From Candidatus Roizmanbacteria bacterium (GTDB lineage: Bacteria; Patescibacteriota; Microgenomatia; UBA1406; GWC2-37-13), in assembly GCA_026395455.1 (NCBI GenBank), contig JAPLYR010000054.1, positions 1-18,588 on the forward strand: a DNA stretch of 18,588 nucleotides, read 5' to 3'. Shown piece after piece: positions 1 through 7,472 of the stretch. Each line of letters begins with the position of its first letter. Positions within the stretch are counted from its first letter, which is position 1. The position numbers were made by a program, and so were the translations under genes. Under the pieces are notes generated by a model that saw only the letters and a program-made list of their open reading frames with translations, did no database searches and had not been told where the DNA came from.

Positions 1-1269
1 TCTGTAGAAACTCTCTATCAAGAATATGTTGCTCTCTATAACTCAATGCCAGTAATGGATAATGTAGCAACATCCTCAGAAGCAGGACTTATGCCTACTG
101 TTGATTTTCACAATTTAACAGAAGCAACTTATACCACACATGCAAACGCAGGTGGATATACATTCCTTTCTACATCTTTTGCAGATCTTGACATTGATGG
201 ACAAAAATTGTCATTCCCTTGGAAAGCAGATGACAATAGATTGATTTTTGTTATGGGAAGTGAAGACGGAAGCACATCAAAAACAGTAACAATCGAAAAA
301 TATCCACAAGGTCATGGATTTACTGCTAACGCCACACCAGATGAATTTCACAGAGGAAAGCTTAACTCATCTGATAAATCAGTCTACGACGTCTGGTTGG
401 CTGACCAAATCATGCAGTCAATAAGAGGTGGATCAAACCAAGGAATTGGTGTTGACCAAACAGTTACTATCGACTTTATCGATCCAAGAACAAACAGAGT
501 TACTGAATTCATCTATGATGTCAACACAAAACAGTGGACAAAAGATGGACAACCAGTTGCTTCAAGATCAGGTGTTCCTGTTACTCCTGAAGTATTAACG
601 CCACAAGCTCCTGTCACAGAAGCACAAGCAATGGATGCTGCAATACAAAGTTTGGTAAGAGGGGGAATGACAGAAGCTGACGCTCGAACACACTTTGAAT
701 CAATTTATGGAACACTTCCAAGAAGTATGCCTTTTATGGCTGATGCCACACAAGGTTTGTTTCCTAATATTCTTAATGGAAGAACACTTATGACTGAACC
801 AAGTCATGATCCAAAGAATCCTTCAGAGATATTGAATGCTGCTGAACATGGACTCGAAACATTCTCAGGAGGATATATGTTTGGAATCGTTGATGGAAAA
901 TGGGATTTACAACTTCCTTCAACTGATGGTACCGCTTACAACGTTTACTTCATTGGAAAGACAAGTGATGCGGGTCCTGCAGACCGAAATACAAATATCG
1001 GTTTGTATGATTATGCACCACAATATAACTTCACAGTTGGAGCCTCCCCTAACAAGGGACAGGAAGCTCAATATCCAAATAGAGAAGTACTTGATCCAGT
1101 TTGGGTCGCAGAAGGTGTCGCACAAGCACACATTGCAAACCCAAATACGAAATTAGTAGTAGAAGTGTTTGTAGATACAGAAACAGGAACAGTTACGAAG
1201 TTTACCTATGACCTTACACAGGGAAAATGGTTAGCTCCAACAACTGAAACACTTCCAACAGTACGATAA
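1..1269 (+). CDS. Partial gene: secreted or surface protein with an internal duplication
   Basis: The frame is open from the first base of the window, so the 5' end lies outside; the first ATG at 46 need not be the start. The visible part ends at TAA 1267-1269. Function is not recognised. It contains two diverged copies of a module of about 120-135 residues. Each starts with Gly-Gly-Tyr-x-Phe, then a polar beta-rich stretch, then a DxVWxA-type helix, and ends with a V-x-V-x-F-(I/V)-D-xx-T-x-x-V-T-(E/K)-F-x-Y-D pattern and a Lys-x-Trp. A Pro/Thr/Ala-rich spacer separates them. There is no cysteine, no membrane segment and no dockerin in the visible part. The composition fits an exported protein, but no signal peptide can be seen. 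It is convergent with the glycosyltransferase that follows and ends at a strong terminator. That it is a real coding frame is clear; its role is unknown. Confidence 0.8.
   Translation, partial: SVETLYQEYVALYNSMPVMDNVATSSEAGLMPTVDFHNLTEATYTTHANAGGYTFLSTSFADLDIDGQKLSFPWKADDNRLIFVMGSEDGSTSKTVTIEKYPQGHGFTANATPDEFHRGKLNSSDKSVYDVWLADQIMQSIRGGSNQGIGVDQTVTIDFIDPRTNRVTEFIYDVNTKQWTKDGQPVASRSGVPVTPEVLTPQAPVTEAQAMDAAIQSLVRGGMTEADARTHFESIYGTLPRSMPFMADATQGLFPNILNGRTLMTEPSHDPKNPSEILNAAEHGLETFSGGYMFGIVDGKWDLQLPSTDGTAYNVYFIGKTSDAGPADRNTNIGLYDYAPQYNFTVGASPNKGQEAQYPNREVLDPVWVAEGVAQAHIANPNTKLVVEVFVDTETGTVTKFTYDLTQGKWLAPTTETLPTVR
151..552 (+). repeat. Internal protein repeat, copy A
   Basis: This is the first copy of the duplicated module in the partial gene, from the Gly-Gly-Tyr-Thr-Phe motif to the Lys-Gln-Trp-Thr-Lys end. 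It matches copy B (868-1233) best in its last 45 residues, where the VWLA helix and the paired strands with Phe-Ile-Tyr-Asp line up with VWVA and Phe-Thr-Tyr-Asp. The similarity is at protein level only. Confidence 0.6.
868..1233 (+). repeat. Internal protein repeat, copy B
   Basis: This is the second copy of the duplicated module, from Gly-Gly-Tyr-Met-Phe to Gly-Lys-Trp. It keeps the order of the conserved motifs of copy A but is more diverged in the middle. Copy spacing is about 715 bp. Confidence 0.6.
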
Positions 1270-1285
1270 CCAAGAACCTAGACCG

Positions 1286-1320
1286 AACAAACCTCTCCCT
1301 CAAGGAGAGGTTTGTTTTTT
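1286..1320 (+). terminator. Strong rho-independent terminator
   Basis: A perfect 13-bp stem (1286-1298 with 1304-1316) has a 5-nt loop (CTCAA) and runs into TTTGTTTTTT on the plus strand. It lies 17 bp after the stop of the plus-strand gene. The stop codon of the convergent minus-strand frame (TGA, 1302-1300) falls in the loop, so both genes end inside the same hairpin and it may serve both directions. Only the plus direction has a good T-tract. Confidence 0.92.
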
Positions 1321-1671
1321 ATACAGGATATAAACGTCAGGTGGATAATACTCATTCCCAGGAACAGCATAAGATGCAATAGGCGCAAAAGTACTTTCTC
1401 CATTTAATATGAATTTCTGAAAGCGCTGCATAGGTATAAATTCACGAATTGCCTCCGCTAACCCAATTGTGTGCTGGGGTACTAATGCATAATCAATATA
1501 GGTATTGAGATATCTGTTAATTTCTTGATTAGTCTTATAGGGCTCTATAAAGGGTACAAATGAGAGTTTAACTCTTTGCCGAACTTCGGGAACAAGATAA
1601 GAATATAGGAGTGGAAAGAACTGTAATGTCTCTTCCCTGCTCGGCAGGAGAAGATGAAGAATAAATAGTGT
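1300..1671 (-). CDS. Out-of-frame 3' part of the GT-C glycosyltransferase gene
   Basis: This frame is open from 1671 (just after a TAA at 1674-1672) to TGA at 1302-1300. It encodes about 120 residues that look like the missing C-terminal soluble domain of the gene at 1568-2914. Readable parts include VRQRVKLSFVPFIEPY, ALVPQHTIGLAEAIREFI and a closing aromatic DVYILYKK, the usual kind of end for this protein family. It has no start of its own and overlaps the upstream frame. The distance from the gene start (2914) to this stop is 1615 nt, one base more than a multiple of three, so a single extra base somewhere in 1568-1671 would explain the split. Joined, the protein is about 537 residues. Confidence 0.7.
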   Translation of the reverse strand, partial: TLFILHLLLPSREETLQFFPLLYSYLVPEVRQRVKLSFVPFIEPYKTNQEINRYLNTYIDYALVPQHTIGLAEAIREFIPMQRFQKFILNGESTFAPIASYAVPGNEYYPPDVYILYKKQTSP

Positions 1672-2914
1672 TTAATATTTCAGTATTGTGCCAATTAGTA
1701 TTGTCATATAGAACCTTGACTGGATAACTGTCAAGATATACAAAATCAATATCCTTTATCCCAATTCTATAGTTCGGTTGAATAGGAACTCCAAATGACA
1801 GAATAAAATAAGAAATAACATACCACATTGCAATAAAAAAACTAGCAACTTTTGCAATATGCGAAGTGCTTGTTAATAGTTTATGGCTTCCATACGCCAT
1901 AATCATTGCGATAAATGGGGTAAGAGGCATGGTATAACGGATATTTTTATTCGAAATGAAGGTAAAGATTAGATAATTGAGAATGATTGTTCCACCAATG
2001 AGTATTATTTGCTTTTTATGTGCGCTATTTAAGAAAAAAATAAGACATATCAAGAAGAATGCCGCCCCAATATATGTAAGTTGATACATTGAGAGTAAAT
2101 TGATATTGAAAAATATATTTTGAAGACTTAAAAGATTTTGAGGATCTGCCAACTCCCCTATTGAGGTCACTTTGCTTATATCAATAAACCGTTGCAGATT
2201 GACTAAATACCATGGAAGACAAATACCACCTACAATAGGCACTCCGACTAATATATTTTTTAAGACTAAAAATTGCTGATCCTTATGTATTCTTCTTCCC
2301 TCTTCGAGGGTAAGTAAAAAAGGGAGAATGAGAAAAAAAAGCGAAGTCCATTTTGTTAAGACTGCTATACCGATAAAGATAGAATAAAATATTGTTTCTT
2401 TGGTGCGAGAAAAATGCTTAGATCTTTCTTGTAGAAACATAAAATCCCTAGATTGCTGATAGTTAGTGATAAAAAAGATAAAAAAAAAAGCAGATAAAAA
2501 GGCGATGGTCTTGTTTTTAAAAATCTTGAAGGAATAGAAATAGAGCACAGAGACAGAGAGAAGAAAATATACCAATCCCAGTATTTGCATCGCTTTATAA
2601 CTCTCGCCAGAGAATAATGCAATAATGATGCCAGTAAAATGTACAAATGGAGGATAATATTCAGATATTTTGAGAAAGGAAACAATGTCAAACTGGAATA
2701 GGTGTACCTGAATATACTGCAAAAGTTTAAAACTAAGCATGGTATGAAGTGCCGCATCCCATGTTGGAGGCACTCGATTTAAAGCAATCCACAATATTCC
2801 ACCAATTGCATGAAAAAAAAGGAGTAAAAACAGCTTTAAATCACCAAATATACCATTCTCAGTTTTTAAGTCAAAATTCTTTATGTGAATTCCTGTATAA
2901 TTTTTTGTATCCAT
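1568..2914 (-). CDS. Membrane glycosyltransferase, GT-C fold (PMT_2 / GT39-like), 5' part of a frameshifted gene
   Basis: This is a polytopic membrane protein with about ten hydrophobic segments after a soluble N-terminal tail of some 25 residues. Just after the first membrane segment it has Pro-Pro-Thr-Trp-Asp-Ala-Ala-Leu-His (about residues 49-57), the first extracytoplasmic loop motif of GT-C enzymes, in which the Asp is the catalytic or metal-binding residue. Known relatives transfer a sugar from a polyprenyl-phosphate carrier on the outer face of the membrane to glycans or proteins; the substrate here is unknown. The last 30 residues (after about ITVLSTP) are probably out of frame, and the true C-terminus continues at 1300-1671. 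The ATG at 2914 overlaps the start codon of the divergent gene at 2913. No Shine-Dalgarno site is visible. The fold family is fairly sure; the specific activity is not. Confidence 0.85.
   Translation of the reverse strand: MDTKNYTGIHIKNFDLKTENGIFGDLKLFLLLFFHAIGGILWIALNRVPPTWDAALHTMLSFKLLQYIQVHLFQFDIVSFLKISEYYPPFVHFTGIIIALFSGESYKAMQILGLVYFLLSVSVLYFYSFKIFKNKTIAFLSAFFFIFFITNYQQSRDFMFLQERSKHFSRTKETIFYSIFIGIAVLTKWTSLFFLILPFLLTLEEGRRIHKDQQFLVLKNILVGVPIVGGICLPWYLVNLQRFIDISKVTSIGELADPQNLLSLQNIFFNINLLSMYQLTYIGAAFFLICLIFFLNSAHKKQIILIGGTIILNYLIFTFISNKNIRYTMPLTPFIAMIMAYGSHKLLTSTSHIAKVASFFIAMWYVISYFILSFGVPIQPNYRIGIKDIDFVYLDSYPVKVLYDNTNWHNTEILNTIYSSSSPAEQGRDITVLSTPIFLSCSRSSAKS
2896..2901 (+). promoter_or_regulatory. 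Putative -10 box (TATAAT) for the large GT-C gene
   Basis: A consensus TATAAT lies 11 nt before the ATG at 2913, inside the 5' coding part of the divergent gene. I see no good -35 at 16-19 bp. With a usual start about 7 nt after the -10, the mRNA leader would be only about 4 nt, as for other promoters in this window. Confidence 0.4.
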
Positions 2915-5753
2915 GGAAAAACTGAGTAAAAAAATCGATTATTTTATTATACTTCTTGCTCTAACGAGCATTTTGGTATGTCTCACAAATTATACACCAA
3001 ATACTTTCCTCTCTGGATGGGATACCGTGCATCCGGAGTTCAATTTAAGCCAATATTGGGGACGAATTACATCCGTTTGGCAGCCTCATCAAGGTCTTGG
3101 TGCTCCCCCATCACAGTCTCATGCATCTGAAATTCCTCGCATGTCTATTATTGCTTTATTCACTGCGCTATTACCCCTCTCATTAGTTCGTTATGCCTAC
3201 GTATTTCTCATGATTGTGCTAGGTCCAATAGGGATATATCTTTTTAGTGTCTATATATTTTCGCGAGAAGAACATTCGTACAATCACGATATCTTTATCC
3301 GTATTGCCGCATTCATCGGAGCTCTTTTTTATCTGTTGAACGTAGGAACTGTTCAGTATTTCATTGCGCCGCTTGAAATGTTTGTGACAAAATTTGGATA
3401 TATAGGATTTTTATTTCTCTTTTCAACCCGTTTTATTGACAAAGGATGTAAAAAAGATATTGTGATGTACTCGATCGTCTCTCTCCTATCAGCCTCAATG
3501 GCACACACCGCCACTTTGTGGTACGTCTACTTTCTAGGATTTCTGTCCTATGTAGTTATCTTGGCATTGATACAAAGAAAAAATATAAAAAGAACGGTCG
3601 TGATTATTCTTGTTACTCTTGCTCTTAATTTATTTTGGATACTGCCCAATATTTATTACTCAGTTCATTACGGCAGTGATGTGATCAATTCAAAAATCCA
3701 TCGCCTTTCTTCTGAAGAAACCTATTATTACAATAAAAAGTATGGAACTTTGACTAATTTTCTCTTATTGAAAAATTTCCTATTTGATTGGCGAGTTGAA
3801 TTGCCTAATCAAGACTTTGTGAAACTTTTGAAAGATTGGGAAACGCATCTCCAGTTACCCTTTATCTCGAGTGTCGCATATTTCTTTTCCCTGTCTGGAG
3901 TGATTGGTATTGTATTTACTATTTTAAAAAGGAAAAAGCATCCCTATAACATTGCCCTTATCCCGCTGTTTGTGGGAACTGCTTTTTTCTTATTATCGAA
4001 TATACCTTTTTTTTCTTTTATTTTCGACTGGATGAGAAGTCAAAATGGGCTTATTAAGGAGGCACTTCGTTCTCCTTTTACCAAATTTTCTCTCTATCTT
4101 ATATTTACTCTTTCGATTTTTATCGCTTATGCTCAGTACATAGTATTAAAATCCTTAGAGAAGTTGCAACATTTTCTTCGATCTCCCCATTTAATAGATA
4201 TCTATTCAGCCGCGTGTATTTTGGGGTTATTTATTTACTCCATCCCAGCATTTCAAGGTCAATATATAAGTCCCATTGAACGAGTTGCCATTCCTTCGGA
4301 ATACTTTTCTTTATTTGACTGGTCACAAAAACAAACTGATGGTCGTATACTCATGCTGCCAATTAATGATATGTTTGGATGGGTTTATTATAAGTGGGAT
4401 GTTGATGGGAAGCCCCAAGTATATCAGGGAGCAGGGTTTACTTGGTTTGGATTAAAGCAACCAACCTTAAATCGTGAATTTGATCGTTGGTATCCATACA
4501 ATGAACAGAACTATCGAGAAATTGCCTATGCAGTTTATAGTAAAAATATATCTTTATTTAAAAGTCTCCTTGATAAATATGATATAAAATACATACTTCT
4601 TGATGAAAATGTTTTTATCCCCAATGATTCAATGGGGAATACAAAACTGTATTATCCACAATTAAAGAACATTATTGCTCAGATCCCTTCTATTCAATTG
4701 TCGGCGCGTTTTGGAACCAACATATCAGTATATTCCTATGAAAACTCCAATACAGATACTCTATTAAATATTCCCTCTATTGGTCCTTCATACCAGGCTA
4801 ATTATGTTGATCAGGCATATCTTGAAAATGGAAATTATATGACTAAACTGAGTGGGAACAATCAATTTATATACCCTGAACGAAACATTCTTACCAATAG
4901 AGAGCGAGTAAACCAATCTCTCCTAACTATAACGAAGGACTCCTACTCCGTATTATTGCAAAAACAGAATGCTGAGATTGGAAAAATCAACCTTCCCAAT
5001 ATTGCCGATTATGAAAGAGAGTTTTCTGTTGATGTTTATGCAAGTAGTTACATGAACAAACCAAAATTGAGAATAAAGTATATTATTCCTTCAATTCAAA
5101 ACTATGATTACTCTCAACAAATTGTATATCTCCCACAAAAAACCGTCTCCTACCTTGCACTAGATGATAAATATCTTATACTTCCAGATAATCTATCCGA
5201 ACGTGAAGAAATATATATTGGTGAATATGTGCTCGAATATGGCAAAAAAAATGCCATATATTATTCAAATAACGGAGTGTTGGAGCACGTATACCTAGAG
5301 CTTCCACAAATTGCTCTCAACCTTGGAGATATCTCACAGACAATACAGGTTAAAGGTAATTTCCCCAAAGCACAAATAAATCCAGATATCTCATCTATTG
5401 TGAGTGAACTACATGATTGTAGTTATGAAAAGTCAGAATATATTAACAAAGAACAGATATATGTATCAGGAGATGAATATGCGCTCAGATATACAGCCAG
5501 AAATGGAAATGTGTGTGATCATTTGGCTTTCCCCAACCTTTCACATAATGTGGGATATGTATTAGCAATAGAGTCAAAAAATGATTCTGGTCTCCCCATG
5601 AAAATATGTGTTGAGGACTATGAACTAAAAAAGTGTATATATGAAGATGAGTTGTCGCTCTTTAAAAGTTATCAGACGGATTATTTTATAATTCCACCAT
5701 ATAAAGACAGTTTATCGGGTTATAAATTAGTATTAAGCAATAAAATAGTATAA
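2913..5753 (+). CDS. Large GT-C membrane protein, AftD/YfhO-like glycosyltransferase, 5' part of a frameshifted gene
   Basis: This 946-residue frame has an N-terminal membrane segment (about 9-27), then SGWDTVHPEFN (about 34-44) and a Trp-Gln-x-x-x-Gly-Leu-Gly stretch. That pattern resembles the N-terminal part of the alpha-(1->3)-arabinofuranosyltransferase AftD and related GT-C proteins of CPR bacteria. About ten more membrane segments follow up to residue 450. Then comes a long soluble part, presumably extracytoplasmic, of about 500 residues with beta-rich, carbohydrate-binding-like character. It probably moves a lipid-linked sugar onto a surface glycan; the sugar is unknown. ATG 2913 is the only sensible start, because an in-frame TAA lies at 2898-2900 and the first membrane segment begins at residue 9. 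The frame stops at 5753, but the family-typical C-terminal membrane segment continues in the -1 frame at 5744-6124. Confidence 0.82.
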   Translation: MEKLSKKIDYFIILLALTSILVCLTNYTPNTFLSGWDTVHPEFNLSQYWGRITSVWQPHQGLGAPPSQSHASEIPRMSIIALFTALLPLSLVRYAYVFLMIVLGPIGIYLFSVYIFSREEHSYNHDIFIRIAAFIGALFYLLNVGTVQYFIAPLEMFVTKFGYIGFLFLFSTRFIDKGCKKDIVMYSIVSLLSASMAHTATLWYVYFLGFLSYVVILALIQRKNIKRTVVIILVTLALNLFWILPNIYYSVHYGSDVINSKIHRLSSEETYYYNKKYGTLTNFLLLKNFLFDWRVELPNQDFVKLLKDWETHLQLPFISSVAYFFSLSGVIGIVFTILKRKKHPYNIALIPLFVGTAFFLLSNIPFFSFIFDWMRSQNGLIKEALRSPFTKFSLYLIFTLSIFIAYAQYIVLKSLEKLQHFLRSPHLIDIYSAACILGLFIYSIPAFQGQYISPIERVAIPSEYFSLFDWSQKQTDGRILMLPINDMFGWVYYKWDVDGKPQVYQGAGFTWFGLKQPTLNREFDRWYPYNEQNYREIAYAVYSKNISLFKSLLDKYDIKYILLDENVFIPNDSMGNTKLYYPQLKNIIAQIPSIQLSARFGTNISVYSYENSNTDTLLNIPSIGPSYQANYVDQAYLENGNYMTKLSGNNQFIYPERNILTNRERVNQSLLTITKDSYSVLLQKQNAEIGKINLPNIADYEREFSVDVYASSYMNKPKLRIKYIIPSIQNYDYSQQIVYLPQKTVSYLALDDKYLILPDNLSEREEIYIGEYVLEYGKKNAIYYSNNGVLEHVYLELPQIALNLGDISQTIQVKGNFPKAQINPDISSIVSELHDCSYEKSEYINKEQIYVSGDEYALRYTARNGNVCDHLAFPNLSHNVGYVLAIESKNDSGLPMKICVEDYELKKCIYEDELSLFKSYQTDYFIIPPYKDSLSGYKLVLSNKIV

Positions 5754-6124
5754 AAAATATATCGCTTATCCCCTTTCCTTATACGTATTTCAGTGGACTC
5801 AATTGGGAACAATCACCTCAACAAGCTGTAACACAAACAGTCACTAACGATCAGGCATTCGAACAAAATTGGACTGCATATTTGGTGTCTCCTGAGCAAC
5901 AAAATATGCCACATTTTCTCTATCCTCTCATTGGAACAAAATTAACCAATCATGTTCTGGTCAATAATTGGGAGAATGGTTGGGTAATGAATGAAGATGA
6001 AGGCTTGAATAAGGTTGTGGTTTTTTATTTTATGCCTAATTACTTACTGATTGGTGGTATTTGTATCGCTATTGTTTTCCTGTGTATTATCTTCACTCAT
6101 AAAAAAAAATATTCACATGGATAG
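5744..6124 (+). CDS. Out-of-frame 3' part of the AftD/YfhO-like gene
   Basis: This frame opens right after a TAA at 5741-5743 and runs 126 residues to TAG 6122-6124. It reads on from the end of the upstream frame: a Phe-Pro-Tyr-Thr-Tyr-Phe strand, a soluble segment with paired tryptophans (NNWENGW), and one membrane segment (LLIGGICIAIVFLCIIF) closed by HKKKY. This soluble-domain plus C-terminal anchor is the usual ending of large GT-C proteins. The two frames overlap only at 5744-5753, so the indel can be placed within about ten bases of an A/T-rich run. From 2913 to 6124 is 3212 nt, one base short of a multiple of three. Joined, the protein is about 1070 residues. Confidence 0.72.
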   Translation, partial: NSIKNISLIPFPYTYFSGLNWEQSPQQAVTQTVTNDQAFEQNWTAYLVSPEQQNMPHFLYPLIGTKLTNHVLVNNWENGWVMNEDEGLNKVVVFYFMPNYLLIGGICIAIVFLCIIFTHKKKYSHG

Positions 6125-7202
6125 ACAAGTAATTCAGAAAAGAATCATTATTTGTGTGATACTTGGTGTGTCAGTGTTGATTTCACAATTCATAACCACA
6201 CATTATTATCCGGAACCTTCTCAGTTTGACTCTGTACGACTTAAGAATGATGTGCAATCGATAGTAACGGGGGTTTCCTCATTTCACCTTTCCCTCCCTC
6301 ATTTTGAGCTGATTTCGCAGAAAATTGAGCCAACCCCAATACCAGAATCTCAACCTCTAGTAGATATGGAAGTTATCCCCACAATGGCATATGAAGTTGC
6401 CCCCACTTCTCCCCCTGTTTTAATCACTTCAATACAGCCTACAAAGATACTACTTCCTACCTTTTCCCCTAAGGTAACGTTAAAGCCGAGTATAGTACAA
6501 CCAACACAAGCACCTGAACCAACAAAGACACCAAAGCCAACAAAAGGACCTGATGTATTCCCTATTGATCCTGCCAAAAAACGTCCCGGTGAAACAGTTG
6601 ATGATATTATTGCCCAAGCTGCCGCAAAAGCATGTGCTCCTAAGGAGGTTCTCCGAACACTTGCGTCCATTGAAAGTGGTGGATTTTTCGATACAGTAAG
6701 CCCTAAATATCTTCTTCTTTATAACTCAGAGAATTGGTGGAATAGTGAGTTTATTACCGAAGAAAAACGCATTTGTAGTGGATATGCGTATGATGGCAAT
6801 ACAGGAATCGTTTTTCCAGATAGTAAATATGCGGGTTATAAATGTAGAGATGGAAGTGGAAGTGGACTTGGAGTTGTGGGAGTAATGTCATTATCACCTT
6901 ATTTATATAGCCATTATAAAGATCAAGCGGCAAAAGCTATTGGGTCTAAGAATGTTGATAGACGTATTATTTTTGATTCGCTTGTTATTGCGGGAATGAA
7001 TATAAAGGAAAATACGAAAGCAACAACATGTACTAATTGGGATGCACGAACGGTTGTGAAGGCAGCATGTAGCTATTATGGAAGTTGTGGGACGAAAGAT
7101 GGAACATACTACTGTGCTACATTCTGTAGGAACTATCAGAAATACGGCGGCAAAGACTGCTCAGGGGCAATCTCACAGTTCACAGATACATGTTGGAAAT
7201 AG
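6117..7202 (+). CDS. Secreted SLT-like lytic transglycosylase or lysozyme-like protein
   Basis: This is a 361-residue protein with an N-terminal membrane anchor (about 9-29), a Pro/Thr/Lys-rich linker (about 70-155, with PTPIPESQP and EPTKTPKPTK) and a C-terminal domain of about 200 residues. The domain begins with a helix carrying Ile-Glu-Ser-Gly-Gly; Glu186 fits the catalytic Glu of SLT/goose-lysozyme folds. It continues with Gly-Val-Val-Gly-Val-Met-x-Leu-Ser-Pro, which resembles the G-x-x-G-x-M-Q-x-x-P motif, and ends with seven or more cysteines around a Tyr-Tyr-Gly core. The likely role is cleavage of peptidoglycan outside the membrane. ATG 6117 overlaps the end of the preceding gene by 8 nt (ATGGATAG), which suggests translational coupling. 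The longer frame from 6051 lies inside the upstream gene and is less likely. Confidence 0.72.
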   Translation: MDRQVIQKRIIICVILGVSVLISQFITTHYYPEPSQFDSVRLKNDVQSIVTGVSSFHLSLPHFELISQKIEPTPIPESQPLVDMEVIPTMAYEVAPTSPPVLITSIQPTKILLPTFSPKVTLKPSIVQPTQAPEPTKTPKPTKGPDVFPIDPAKKRPGETVDDIIAQAAAKACAPKEVLRTLASIESGGFFDTVSPKYLLLYNSENWWNSEFITEEKRICSGYAYDGNTGIVFPDSKYAGYKCRDGSGSGLGVVGVMSLSPYLYSHYKDQAAKAIGSKNVDRRIIFDSLVIAGMNIKENTKATTCTNWDARTVVKAACSYYGSCGTKDGTYYCATFCRNYQKYGGKDCSGAISQFTDTCWK

Positions 7203-7221
7203 ATATTTTGACCTATTTTGC

Positions 7222-7327
7222 AATTCTCGCATATGCCATCCAGTGACGTTTTATGCTTCGTTTTCCCCACCCTTCCTAAAGTCTCCCTGGCATAAAGGTC
7301 ACGTGGGACGGCATACTGCTTCGAATT
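7222..7327. repeat. Long imperfect inverted repeat, first of two
   Basis: Left arm 7222-7256 pairs with right arm 7290-7327 around a loop of about 33 nt. From the outside in, the paired blocks are AATTC/GAATT, GCA/TGC, TATGCC/GGCATA, TCC/GGA, GTGAC/GTCAC and TTTATGC/GCATAAA, separated by small bulges. About 30 of 35 left-arm bases match. It lies 20 nt after the stop of the SLT-like gene and has no T-tract, so it is not a simple terminator. Confidence 0.7.
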
Positions 7328-7347
7328 ACATATTTATTTTTAGTGAA

Positions 7348-7435
7348 GTATTTTATGCCATGACGATTTCAAAACCTGTTTGAGCGCTCGAATTATCATT
7401 GTGCGAGTTCGTCGTATGGAAAAGGCGTAAAATAC
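7348..7435. repeat. Long imperfect inverted repeat, second of two
   Basis: GTATTTTATGCC (7348-7359) pairs with GGCGTAAAATAC (7424-7435) with one T/G position. Inside it CCAT-GACGA pairs with TCGTCGTATGG, and a palindrome GAGCGCTC (7382-7389) sits in the loop. Together with the preceding element it fills almost the whole 261-bp gap between convergent genes (7203-7463). Confidence 0.6.
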
Positions 7436-7446
7436 GAAGCCCGCAC

Positions 7447-7472
7447 TAATAATATGGTTATTATTATTTTTT
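7447..7472 (+). terminator. Possible AT-only terminator for the SLT-like gene
   Basis: TAATAATA (7447-7454), a TGGT loop and TATTATTA (7459-7466) are followed by TTTTTT on the plus strand. The stem has no G-C pair, so it is weak. It overlaps the last codons of the convergent YtxH-like gene. Confidence 0.35.

Noticed and set aside
5744..5760. Programmed -1 frameshifting in the AftD/YfhO-like gene
   Set aside because: The A-run that could slip lies after the in-frame stop, and no slippery heptamer is in phase before it. I keep it only as a low-probability option.
6051..6116. Upstream ATG giving a longer SLT-like protein
   Set aside because: The extra 22 residues overlap the last membrane segment of the preceding gene, and ATG 6117 gives a normal short N-terminus before the anchor.
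6350..6670. Minus-strand open frame opposite the SLT-like gene
   Set aside because: It mirrors the Pro/Thr linker codons (Gly/Val-rich product) and has no start context; the plus-strand frame is the real gene.
7078..7383. Plus-strand open frame running from the SLT-like gene into the hairpin region
   Set aside because: It overlaps the conserved Cys-rich end of the SLT-like domain in another frame, and its tail crosses the inverted repeats without any protein-like pattern.
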